A stretch of DNA of 64,000 nucleotides from Mucilaginibacter sp. SJ. Lineage in GTDB: Bacteria > Bacteroidota > Bacteroidia > Sphingobacteriales > Sphingobacteriaceae. Shown in pieces: positions 44,045 to 52,362 of the stretch. The translations under genes were made by a program, and so were the position numbers. The number at the start of each line of letters is the position of its first letter. The first letter of the stretch is position 1. The notes under the pieces are model-generated. The model was not told the origin of the DNA. It saw only the letters and a list, made by a program, of their open reading frames with translations, and ran no database searches. The DNA lies in contig NZ_CP118631.1 in the NCBI RefSeq assembly GCF_028993635.1, positions 6,262,001-6,326,000 of the forward strand, given 5' to 3'.

Positions 44045-45172
44045 CTATGCAGGATGAGCGTTTTGATACAAGATCACAACGGTTATTATCAACGCAATTA
44101 CAAACAGCACGGCCAGGATAATTTTAATGGCGCTCACCGGGCGCTGGCCGATAACCTCACCTGTGCTGGCGTTAACTGTAAACTGATAAATCTTATTATT
44201 ATAGTTATAAGCGCTTACCCAAACCGGCAGCATCAGGTATTTTATAGCTTTATCAAGATATTGGGTGTCGGTGCTGTCAATCCTTTGTTCGTCTCCGCCT
44301 ATGTCGTCTCGTATGGCCGAATTTATCGCTCCAACGGTTTGTTCAGCTGCCTTAGCAAACCCTTGTTCCGGGCCTAACTGGTAGGTTTCGGAACGGAAGC
44401 CGCTCATGTAGCGTTCATCAAACTTAACCAGCATATTAAAATTCCAGGGGCCAAGTTTATCAAGTGTTTTTTCGGGCAATGATTTACTTGCGGGTACCAT
44501 CAGGTCGCGGAAATCACATTCTACTCTTCCGGATGCGTATGACCAATCGGTATGGCGTACCTGCCTGGTTTTGGTTTGTGTTTTACCGTCGACAGTTTCT
44601 GTATAGGTCTCGGTAGTATAGTAGTAATCGCCGCGCTCACCGCTATAATCGGTTATAGTATAAGTATCATAGGTCCAGTGGGGCAGGTAAACACCTTTTA
44701 ATGCTGATGATGCATCGCTTACTTTTTTAGCCAGGTCGTTTGGCGCCCACCAAAGGCTTTTAAGCCATTTTTTGAAAAAGTCAACGCCCTGTTGTTGTGT
44801 AACTGCAAACGGCAAAATATAATGCGGCGATACATATTGCTGCCCGCTTTCAAGGTCTAAAACCAGGGGGGCTGTACAAAACGGGCATTTATCCGAGGTT
44901 ACAAACTGATCGAGGAGGGTTTGCGAGCCGCAGTTTTTACAGTTCACTACCTTAAGATCGGCACTTTGTTTATTGTTATCAATACCGGCGACAAATTCTT
45001 CATAATCATAGGGCAGGATATCGCGACTGTCGGGGGCGCTTTCAATGGCGTTGCTCACGCCGCAGTAATCACACAACAAATTATGAGTGCCGGGATTAAA
45101 GTGCAGTAATGCTCCGCAGCCCGAACAATTTAAAGAATTGTTTATGGCTGATGGATTGACCTGGTTGTTCAT
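44045..45172 (-). CDS. Double zinc-ribbon protein with C-terminal membrane anchor (YdjG-like)
   Basis: 375 residues. Two zinc ribbons: Cys16/Cys19/Cys34/Cys37 and Cys78/Cys81/Cys96/Cys99. A middle domain follows with YLPHWTYDTYTITDYSGERGDYYYTTETYTE and, near the end, LMLPVWVSAYNYNNKIYQFTVNASTGEVIGQRP, then one membrane segment at about 350-370. It is encoded 32 bp after the SPFH-GYF gene, so the two are co-transcribed. In B. subtilis the zinc-ribbon membrane protein YdjG recruits the SPFH protein YdjI and PspA to the membrane; a similar role here is inferred, not proven. Confidence 0.8.
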   Translation of the reverse strand: MNNQVNPSAINNSLNCSGCGALLHFNPGTHNLLCDYCGVSNAIESAPDSRDILPYDYEEFVAGIDNNKQSADLKVVNCKNCGSQTLLDQFVTSDKCPFCTAPLVLDLESGQQYVSPHYILPFAVTQQQGVDFFKKWLKSLWWAPNDLAKKVSDASSALKGVYLPHWTYDTYTITDYSGERGDYYYTTETYTETVDGKTQTKTRQVRHTDWSYASGRVECDFRDLMVPASKSLPEKTLDKLGPWNFNMLVKFDERYMSGFRSETYQLGPEQGFAKAAEQTVGAINSAIRDDIGGDEQRIDSTDTQYLDKAIKYLMLPVWVSAYNYNNKIYQFTVNASTGEVIGQRPVSAIKIILAVLFVIALIITVVILYQNAHPA

Positions 45173-45204
45173 CTCGAAAATATAGATTTAGGAATAGTTG
45201 CAGA

Positions 45205-46320
45205 TCAGGCTATCGGCGGAGGTACATTATTAAACAATTCTGCAATCTCTTCAACAGACGATGCAACCGCCCATGCAGCCATACCTTTTTTCCAAATCAT
45301 GCTTTCCCTGCTTAAGGTGCCGCTGGCGATCATAGCATTAATGCCATCTATAGAGTGCGGCCCGTCTGACTTCCCGTCTTTCACAATATGATATTGGATG
45401 CCCGGCAGGGGTGGAGGAGGTGGTACATCACCACCGGTATTATTAGGAGTAACCTGATTTTGCTGAAAGATATTGCCAACCTGGCCCATCATTGCCGCGC
45501 CAACGCCTAAACCCATACCAGCTGCACCTAAATTACCACCGATGGTATTTTCGGCGGATTTTTCAATAGCATTGGCAGCCTGGAATTGTGCATAAGCGCC
45601 AAGATTACCCAATATGCCCATTTCGCTGCGTTTGTCAAGTACCTGCTCAACTTCGGTTGGCAGGGAGATATTTTCAACTAATAGTTTGGTTAGGTTTAAA
45701 CCAAGTTCAGCGAAATCAGGCTGAATAGATTCTGTTATGAATTTGCCCATTTCGTTGTAGTTGGCTGCCAAATCAAGCACGTTTATTTTTGATTCGGCTA
45801 CGGCATCCATCCCCCTCGAAACAACGGTGTTACGCAACTGCTCATTGATATCTTCAATGATGAAATCGGGATTAGTGGCAGCTATTTCCTTAATAAATAC
45901 TTTAGGATCCTGAACCTTAAAGTTAAACGAACCAAATGCCCTCAGCCGCACCGGTCCAAACTCAGCATCGCGGATCATTACCGGGTTTTTGGTTCCCCAT
46001 TTTTGATTGGTGAACTGCCGCAGGTTTACGAAGAATATATCAACCTTAAACGGGCTTTCAAAGCCATATTTCCAGCTCATTAAGGTGGTTAAAAGGGGCA
46101 TATTCTGAGTTTGGAGCTCATAAGTACCGGGAGTAAATACATCGGCGATGCGCCCCTCGTTCATGAAAACAGCGGCCTGCGATTCGCGAACAATAAGTTT
46201 TGCACCCATCTTTATAGCATTATCATGGCGCGGAAATTTCCATACAAGCGTATTTTGGGTGGTATCAACCCACTCTATTACATCTATAAATTCGTTACGA
46301 AGGATATTGAACAGGCCCAT
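45205..46320 (-). CDS. SPFH-domain protein with C-terminal GYF_2 domain (YdjI-like)
   Basis: 371 residues. N-terminal SPFH/band-7-like domain (about 20-225, IEWVDTTQNTLVWKFPRHDNAIKMGAKLIVRESQAAVF), then a Gly/Ala-rich helical link (about 230-285), a proline run (PPPPPLP at about 301-307) and a GYF_2 domain (about 308-368, YHIVKDGKSDGPHSIDGINAMIASGTL...W). No membrane segment, so membrane contact probably depends on the zinc-ribbon partner encoded downstream. Proteins of this type are often mislabelled virion core protein. Confidence 0.88.
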   Translation of the reverse strand: MGLFNILRNEFIDVIEWVDTTQNTLVWKFPRHDNAIKMGAKLIVRESQAAVFMNEGRIADVFTPGTYELQTQNMPLLTTLMSWKYGFESPFKVDIFFVNLRQFTNQKWGTKNPVMIRDAEFGPVRLRAFGSFNFKVQDPKVFIKEIAATNPDFIIEDINEQLRNTVVSRGMDAVAESKINVLDLAANYNEMGKFITESIQPDFAELGLNLTKLLVENISLPTEVEQVLDKRSEMGILGNLGAYAQFQAANAIEKSAENTIGGNLGAAGMGLGVGAAMMGQVGNIFQQNQVTPNNTGGDVPPPPPLPGIQYHIVKDGKSDGPHSIDGINAMIASGTLSRESMIWKKGMAAWAVASSVEEIAELFNNVPPPIA

Positions 46321-46423
46321 ATTTTTGGATGTCAGGTTTAAATAATGATTAAATATGTGAAAAAAACAAATAGGTGAATGCGCCCACTGTTAATTATTTT
46401 ATGCTTTTAAATCTGCATAAAAC

Positions 46424-46459
46424 AAAAAACCGGGCATTAGTCAATTGACTAACACCCGG
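46424..46459 (-). terminator. Rho-independent terminator after the susCD pair
   Basis: On the minus strand: CCGGGTGTTAGTCAA / TTGACTAATGCCCGG (15-bp stem with two mismatches) followed by TTTTTT. It closes the SusC/SusD transcript before the SPFH gene. Confidence 0.85.
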
Positions 46460-46483
46460 CTCAAATGTTACAAATTCAAAAAA

Positions 46484-48358
46484 TTAAGGGACTATTTTAT
46501 CAAGCGGGGGGATATTGGTTTCCGCACCTGCGTATCCTTTGCTTTGGTTAATATGACCATTTACATTCAGATCGATTTCGCTTTGCGGGATAGGCCATAA
46601 AACGTGATATGGTGAAATGGTGAAGTGATTACCCGAATTGGTTACAACGTTAGGGTTTTTGTAAAAGTCGTTCTTCTCCATGATCCTGTCGTAAAAGAAG
46701 TTGCTTGTTGAAAAATTAGCTACATTATAGCTTTTTCCGTTATAAGCGGCAATTCCTGTTTGCGCAAAGATGAAAGCGATCCGGGTAAGCTCAGTTTTAC
46801 GTGGCTCCTCCCAATACAGTTCTCTTTGGCGTTCGTCAAGTATAGTGCCGATATTAACTTTGCCCGGATCTGTTAACAATTGTGCATTTGCACGTGCCCT
46901 TACTTTGTTGATATCATCCATAGCAAATGCGGTTTGGCCTTTCCATACATAGGCTTCGGCGCGCAACAGGTAAGTTTCGGCTAAGCGGAAAACATACCAG
47001 TCGGTGTTGGTACCACGCGGCGGGCTCCACCATTTATCAAGCGCGATAGGGCCCGAACCAATAAACACTTTGTAATGCGGCCAGCCAAACCAGGCGCGGA
47101 TGGTATCTTTTGCTCCATTTAGGAAGCGTTGCTTAACATTTGCCTCGGTATATTGCTCAAGATGCTTACCATACCATGCAGGATCGGAGGTTTTAATGGC
47201 CGGGCTATTGTAAACCAGGTCAGTCATGTTCATCCAGTTTCCGGGAGCGTGCCTTAAGTCGGTATTATCTGTCCAGATGTATTTGGTAGCGTAAGGCGTA
47301 CCGCGTAAGCGGCCAATACCACGGCCATACCATAAAGTAAGCGGAAATTCTTCGGTTACTTTATCTGAAATGCCCGGTTTCAGCGCTCCGGGAGTAAGAA
47401 TAGTACCGTTATGCCACATAGGCACACAGTTCCTCATCACCTGCGATCCGTTTGGTGTAGCGCCGTCAAGTGTTTCGCGGTCAAGCACTACATATAAAGC
47501 TTCGGCGTTTGTTCCCAAAGCCTTGTTTTCGGGGCGGTGAAGGTCCCAGATGATGTTTTTAGATGCATCGCCCGCAACTATACCAAAACGATTGGTCATG
47601 AGGTGATATGGGCCGTTGATGGCAACGTTGGCGGCTGCAATGGCATCATCAAATAAACCAAGTGCCAGATCAACTTTAGCTAAAAGGTGGGCAGCGCCGC
47701 CTTTGGAGATATCGCCTTTAGCGTTCGCATCGGTAAGATTAGCTACAGCGAACTCCAGGTCTGTTTTCATTTGCTTCAGGATAACGATACGCTGCGTGCT
47801 GAAGTAGCCTGTGTTTACCGCGGTTTCTTCTTTTAGCAGCAATGGCACATCACCAAACTCATGTACTAAACGATAGTAGCGGTAAGCCCGGTGAAATAAA
47901 GCTGTCGCTTTTACCAGGTTTTTATCGGCGTCTGAAGACCATTTAATGTTATCCAGCCTCGATAAAATAACGTTACAATCATGGATGCCTTGGTACCATG
48001 CGCTCCAGTAGCGACCTATCTTGTTATAGTCGTCACTGTTTAAGTTTGCGGTAGGGGTGATCCGCGCGTTCAGATCCTGTGCCGGCGTGGTTTTATCGGT
48101 AGTACCTTCAACTGCGGCATCAGTAAATATCGATTCAGTAAGCAACGGGGCCGAGTCGCCAAAGTATTCAAACCTGACGCTTACATTTAGCGTAGCTAAA
48201 GCGGCTTTAAAAGCAGCAGGTGAAGTATAAGTTACGTCGGGTGTAAATTTTGAAGGTGCCTGCGGATACAGATCAGCCCGCTTGGTACAGCCCCCGGTTA
48301 TAAATATGGTTGCCGCTGTTAAAGCCGCAGCCATGGTGTTTTTGTTTATCTTTTTCAT
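46484..48358 (-). CDS. SusD/RagB-family lipoprotein (long form)
   Basis: 624 residues, longer than the usual 480-550. Lipobox ending at Cys24 (FITGGC). Core motifs: TALFHRAYRYYRLVHEFGDVPLL, GGAAHLLAKVDLALG, VFRLAETYLLRAEAYVWKG, NKVRARANA and DERQRELYWEEPRKTELTRI. Partner of the SusC encoded 16 bp upstream. It ends before a strong terminator. Extra length lies mostly in the middle (about 270-430), probably an enlarged ligand-facing region. Confidence 0.96.
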   Translation of the reverse strand: MKKINKNTMAAALTAATIFITGGCTKRADLYPQAPSKFTPDVTYTSPAAFKAALATLNVSVRFEYFGDSAPLLTESIFTDAAVEGTTDKTTPAQDLNARITPTANLNSDDYNKIGRYWSAWYQGIHDCNVILSRLDNIKWSSDADKNLVKATALFHRAYRYYRLVHEFGDVPLLLKEETAVNTGYFSTQRIVILKQMKTDLEFAVANLTDANAKGDISKGGAAHLLAKVDLALGLFDDAIAAANVAINGPYHLMTNRFGIVAGDASKNIIWDLHRPENKALGTNAEALYVVLDRETLDGATPNGSQVMRNCVPMWHNGTILTPGALKPGISDKVTEEFPLTLWYGRGIGRLRGTPYATKYIWTDNTDLRHAPGNWMNMTDLVYNSPAIKTSDPAWYGKHLEQYTEANVKQRFLNGAKDTIRAWFGWPHYKVFIGSGPIALDKWWSPPRGTNTDWYVFRLAETYLLRAEAYVWKGQTAFAMDDINKVRARANAQLLTDPGKVNIGTILDERQRELYWEEPRKTELTRIAFIFAQTGIAAYNGKSYNVANFSTSNFFYDRIMEKNDFYKNPNVVTNSGNHFTISPYHVLWPIPQSEIDLNVNGHINQSKGYAGAETNIPPLDKIVP

Positions 48359-48374
48359 GTATTAAATCCCTCCT

Positions 48375-51300
48375 TTAAAAAACTACGTTAAACCCGGCTG
48401 ATAAATATCTTGGAGTAGGACCGCCGTTTTGCGGGTCCCAAAGCGGCCAGCTTGAAAACACAGCGGCATTGCTTGCATTTACAAATAATTTGGCGCTTGA
48501 TATGCCCAGGCGTTTGATAAGCTGCGGACTGAAAGTGTAGCCGATAGAAGCGGTTTGCAGCCTTACAAACGAAGCTTTACGCCAAACGTTAATAGTTGTG
48601 CCTGATGAACCTGAGTTTAAGCGGGCATAATCATCAATTTCGTTATCAGGTGTCCAGTAAGGTAATACGTATGAATTCATACGCGCAAAGCCTACGCTGC
48701 CGGGGTTGTTTAATGCCTGGTTGTATTGTCTTAACTGACCAATGCTTGATACCAGCAGGAACGATACATCGAAATGTTTAAGGAAATTGAAATCATTGCG
48801 TAACGACCAGCTAAAGCGTGGATTGGTTGAACCCAGAAATTGCTTATCATCATTAGTGAATTTAAAATCGCCGTTTACGTCCTGTAGTTTAAAATCACCG
48901 GGTTTAGCGCCGTATTTAGCTGCTTCAGTAGCATCGGCGGTTTTCCAAACACCCAGGATCCTGTAATCCCAAACAGCGTTTATATCGTGACCAATGAACC
49001 AGCCGTTGCCTATATCATCTTTTTCGACATTAGTAGTAACACCATTGGCATCGGTAACCGGGAATGCACCATACAGGTGAACAATTTTGTTGCGGTTTAA
49101 GAAAAACGTTCCGCTGGCATTCCAGTTAAAGTTTTCGCTTTTGATGATCTTGCCATCCAATGAAATTTCAAACCCCTTGTTGTTAACCTGGCCGATGTTG
49201 GTGTATGGGTTGGAATTGTTAGCCCCACCAACTAAATCGCCCGATGAGTTGTAGCCCTGAACATCAAGAATACTTCGTTTAACCAGCAGGTCGGTAGTTT
49301 TACGGTCATAAACATCTATTGAACCGCTTAATCTGTTATGCAGTATGGTGAAATCCAAACCAATATTAGGGCCTACGGTACGTTCCCATTTCAACTGAGC
49401 GTTTTGCAGGGTGCTTACATAAATACCACTGTTGTTGATAACTGTACCCGAGTTGTTTGCCGTTGGATATTTAACGCCGCCCAATACAGCCAACGAGATA
49501 GATGGGTCGGCAGTGGTTGTAGATGTACGGTTACCGTTTGCACCGTAGCTGAAACGTAATTTACCATAGTCAAGCCATTTAAAAGCGTCACCTTTCATGA
49601 AGCTTTCATCACTGAATACCCATGCTACTGCTGCCGAAGGATATACCTCCCGAGGGTTCTGCAAACCAAATGCTGAGAAACCGTCGCGGCGTACGGTGGC
49701 GGTAACAATGTATCTGCCTAATAAGGTATAATTGATCCTGCCCATGATGGCATCGGCATTATAAATTCGGTCATCGCTGCTTTCTACAGGTAAGTTACCT
49801 GCACCGATGTTGTGGTAGCCCAAAATATCAGTTGGTGTTAACTGCGTGTTTGAAGCATTGGTATACCAGGTTTGATACTTTTCTTTGTTAAGCAGGAAGG
49901 TTGCATCAAAGCTATGGATGCCAAATGTTTTGTTCCAGCTTAATATGTTATCGAGGTTGTACCTGTAACGGTTTTCCTGAGTACGGATAGCAGTACCACC
50001 CGAAAGCTCGTTAGGATTAGCTACGGGGCGGAAAAAGAAGTTCCTATATGATTCTATGGTTGGCGCATAATTCACCGTATACTTAATACCGAAAGGAAGA
50101 TCCAAACGGGCAAAAAGTACGGAGAATAAGGTGTTTTGAACAGCCACGTTTTGATTGTAGCGGTTCCCGAGGAATGGGTTACGCTGATTCAAACCACTAT
50201 CATCGGTATCGATACGGCGTAATGAACCATCGGCATTGTACACATCTCCATAAGGAGATGAGTTAATGATCTGCGTCCAGTCGGCTTCGGTAGCATCAAT
50301 ACCCTGGCCACTGAGCGGGGTGCTGGCTGCACCTTCATCGCGGCTTGCAAATTGCGCATTTACACCAAGGGTTAAAAATTTAGCAGCTTTGCCTTCGAGG
50401 TTTACTCGGAAACGGCCATCGGTATATTGACCGCCCTGGATCAGGTTTTGGTTTTTAGTATAGTTGCCCGATACATAGTATTTAACGGTTTCTGAACTTC
50501 CCGAAAAGCTGCCGGTATAATCCTGACGGAAGCCATTGCGGAAGATCAGTTTTGACCAGTCGGTCATTTTACCAGCCTGGTAGTTGGCAATCTCGTTCGG
50601 GAATAAACCCAAACGCTGTAGCCAGATGGTAGTTGGATCGCCTGTAGCGCCATTAAGGAATTGGGCAAGCGTTACACCATCAGGTAGTTTGTTAGGGTTG
50701 CTGTAGTAATAGTACGGGTTTGAAGTATTGGAGCTGCGGGCACCGTCGGCACGCCAGTTAAGAAAGCCGTCGCCGGTGTAATATTTTTGATTTTGCAACA
50801 ATTGAGCAATGCCAAAGTTGGCATTTAAGGTGATTTGAGTGCCGCCTTTTTTTCCTTTTTTGGTAGTGATAGCTACAACGCCGCCTGCCGATTGAGCACC
50901 ATATACCGCAAGTGCGCTTGGGTCGCGGAGTACATCAACACGGTCGATATCGTTAGGGTTGATATCAGCCAGCTGGCCGGGATAAATAACACCATCCAAT
51001 ACGATAACAGGCTGAACATTGCCCGAAAGAGAGGCTTTACCCCTGATCTGCAGGTCGCCGGTACCGCCGCCTTTGGCCGAGGTATTCAAAGCAACCGAAA
51101 TTCCCGGGATATTTCCTCTGATAATGTCGGTGGCACTGGCTGGGTGCTCGTTTTCTAATTTCTCGGCCTTAACACTGCTGATGGCACCGGTAACATCTTT
51201 AACGGCACGTGTGCCGTAGCCTATTACTACAACTTCTTCCAATTGTTTGTTAGCATCGGCCAGTGTTACATCAATAGTTGTGCGTCCATTAACTGGCTGC

Positions 51301-51542
51301 TCTTGTGTGGCCGAACCCACAAAGCTGAAAACAAGTGTAGCGTTGCTGTTGGCTGTGATAGAATAGCTGCCTTTTAAATCCGTAACTGTCACTGCACCTG
51401 TTGACTTGTTTTTTACAGTGGCACCAGGTATTGGCAGGCCCTGGCTGTCTTTAACAATACCTTTCACGGTAACGTCCTGTGCTAAGGACCGTGTTAGTAT
51501 TGTAATAAGTAAAACAAAAATTAGCGTAATTTTTTTCTTCAT
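48375..51542 (-). CDS. SusC/RagA-family TonB-dependent transporter
   Basis: 1055 residues with a short signal peptide (LIFVLLITILTRSLAQ), CarboxypepD_reg-like domain (about 23-100, VTVKGIVKDSQGLPIPGATVKNKSTGAV), plug with EEVVVIGYGTRAVKDVTGAISSV and DPSALAVYGAQSAGGVVAITTKKG, and a full barrel ending in F. No STN domain. Under this architecture it should be activated by an HTCS; the candidate site is at 51785-51805, 243 bp upstream. It transports the ligand captured by the 624-residue SusD downstream. Confidence 0.96.
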   Translation of the reverse strand: MKKKITLIFVLLITILTRSLAQDVTVKGIVKDSQGLPIPGATVKNKSTGAVTVTDLKGSYSITANSNATLVFSFVGSATQEQPVNGRTTIDVTLADANKQLEEVVVIGYGTRAVKDVTGAISSVKAEKLENEHPASATDIIRGNIPGISVALNTSAKGGGTGDLQIRGKASLSGNVQPVIVLDGVIYPGQLADINPNDIDRVDVLRDPSALAVYGAQSAGGVVAITTKKGKKGGTQITLNANFGIAQLLQNQKYYTGDGFLNWRADGARSSNTSNPYYYYSNPNKLPDGVTLAQFLNGATGDPTTIWLQRLGLFPNEIANYQAGKMTDWSKLIFRNGFRQDYTGSFSGSSETVKYYVSGNYTKNQNLIQGGQYTDGRFRVNLEGKAAKFLTLGVNAQFASRDEGAASTPLSGQGIDATEADWTQIINSSPYGDVYNADGSLRRIDTDDSGLNQRNPFLGNRYNQNVAVQNTLFSVLFARLDLPFGIKYTVNYAPTIESYRNFFFRPVANPNELSGGTAIRTQENRYRYNLDNILSWNKTFGIHSFDATFLLNKEKYQTWYTNASNTQLTPTDILGYHNIGAGNLPVESSDDRIYNADAIMGRINYTLLGRYIVTATVRRDGFSAFGLQNPREVYPSAAVAWVFSDESFMKGDAFKWLDYGKLRFSYGANGNRTSTTTADPSISLAVLGGVKYPTANNSGTVINNSGIYVSTLQNAQLKWERTVGPNIGLDFTILHNRLSGSIDVYDRKTTDLLVKRSILDVQGYNSSGDLVGGANNSNPYTNIGQVNNKGFEISLDGKIIKSENFNWNASGTFFLNRNKIVHLYGAFPVTDANGVTTNVEKDDIGNGWFIGHDINAVWDYRILGVWKTADATEAAKYGAKPGDFKLQDVNGDFKFTNDDKQFLGSTNPRFSWSLRNDFNFLKHFDVSFLLVSSIGQLRQYNQALNNPGSVGFARMNSYVLPYWTPDNEIDDYARLNSGSSGTTINVWRKASFVRLQTASIGYTFSPQLIKRLGISSAKLFVNASNAAVFSSWPLWDPQNGGPTPRYLSAGFNVVF

Positions 51543-51784
51543 AATTAATTGCTGTTTAGTTGGTTAAGCAGCACTTGGCTGCCGGAATGGGCTATGGGCA
51601 AACCTGGTTTACACCATAGCGATGCAGGTAAGAACTGCTGTGCAATCTTTACTTCATATAAGCGATTTATTGGTTAAGCGTATTACTAATTGGTATTTGG
51701 TGGGGGTAAATTTAACGTGGAATAAACCAATAATGCAATAGGTTTATCTTATGTAAGTTATTGATTTTAAGATGTTTAAATAAA

Positions 51785-51805
51785 TTTTGATACGTTTTGA
51801 TAACG
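51785..51805 (+). promoter_or_regulatory. Direct-repeat motif, candidate HTCS/receptor binding site (copy 1)
   Basis: TTTTGATACG immediately followed by TTTTGATAACG, 243 bp upstream of the SusC start and reading away from it. The same double motif is found at 54466-54486 and, inverted, at 58743-58763. Confidence 0.5.
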
Positions 51806-52104
51806 AGAAACTCAAACGTTGAAGTGGCGTATTTACAGCGGGTTACACCCGGTTTGTTTTTGCAGCTGATACGCTTTGTGAACAAGAAAAAAAAGTGAAA
51901 ATAATTTGAAAAATGACAATGGAGGGAATCTGGGAGGTGGTTAAAACCTGCTTAATTATCAGAGAAATGAAGTTTTCGCGACGTCAGGATCTCCTGCGAG
52001 CTTGGGCTAATGCACAAACCTAATAGCAAATGGCTATTGCCAATTGATCGGTCAGCGTGGGTTGAACCCCTCTTGGGCTCGTACAAGAGGGTAGGACATT
52101 ATTT

Positions 52105-52206
52105 CTACAAACCTTTTCCCCTTCCGGGGAATTATATAATTTAATAAACAACCATTAATGAGATGTACTTAAGGACGGGCGCACCAGAGGCGCAAAAGGT
52201 TTGTAG
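52105..52206. repeat. Inverted-repeat element with CTACAAACCTTTT ends
   Basis: 102 bp bounded by perfect 13-nt arms CTACAAACCTTTT and AAAAGGTTTGTAG. Internal G/C-rich words (CCCCTTCCGGGG, GCGCACCAGAGGCGC) can form small hairpins. It looks like a MITE or REP-type unit. Confidence 0.6.
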
Positions 52207-52362
52207 CACGAAAAATTATAAAAGTATGCCTTGCACAGAGGGCAAAACGAGACGGATTACTGAGAATAAACCATTGTCGGCCTCAGAGCGCCACGGTGTT
52301 TATACCAAATAAAGGAGTATGTTTTGGCTCCGTGCCTCCTATCAACATTCAGAGAAGCTGTC

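Larger units (their letters stand above)
51543..52362. promoter_or_regulatory. Long intergenic region: susC promoter, HTCS-like motifs and a repeat element
   Basis: 820 bp with no supported gene. It holds tandem TTTTGATACG and TTTTGATAACG at 51785-51805, a related CTGATACGCTTTGTGA at 51866-51881, a small hairpin with CCTCTTG/CAAGAGG at about 52078-52099, and an inverted-repeat element at 52105-52206. The rest is A/T rich and featureless. Confidence 0.5.
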
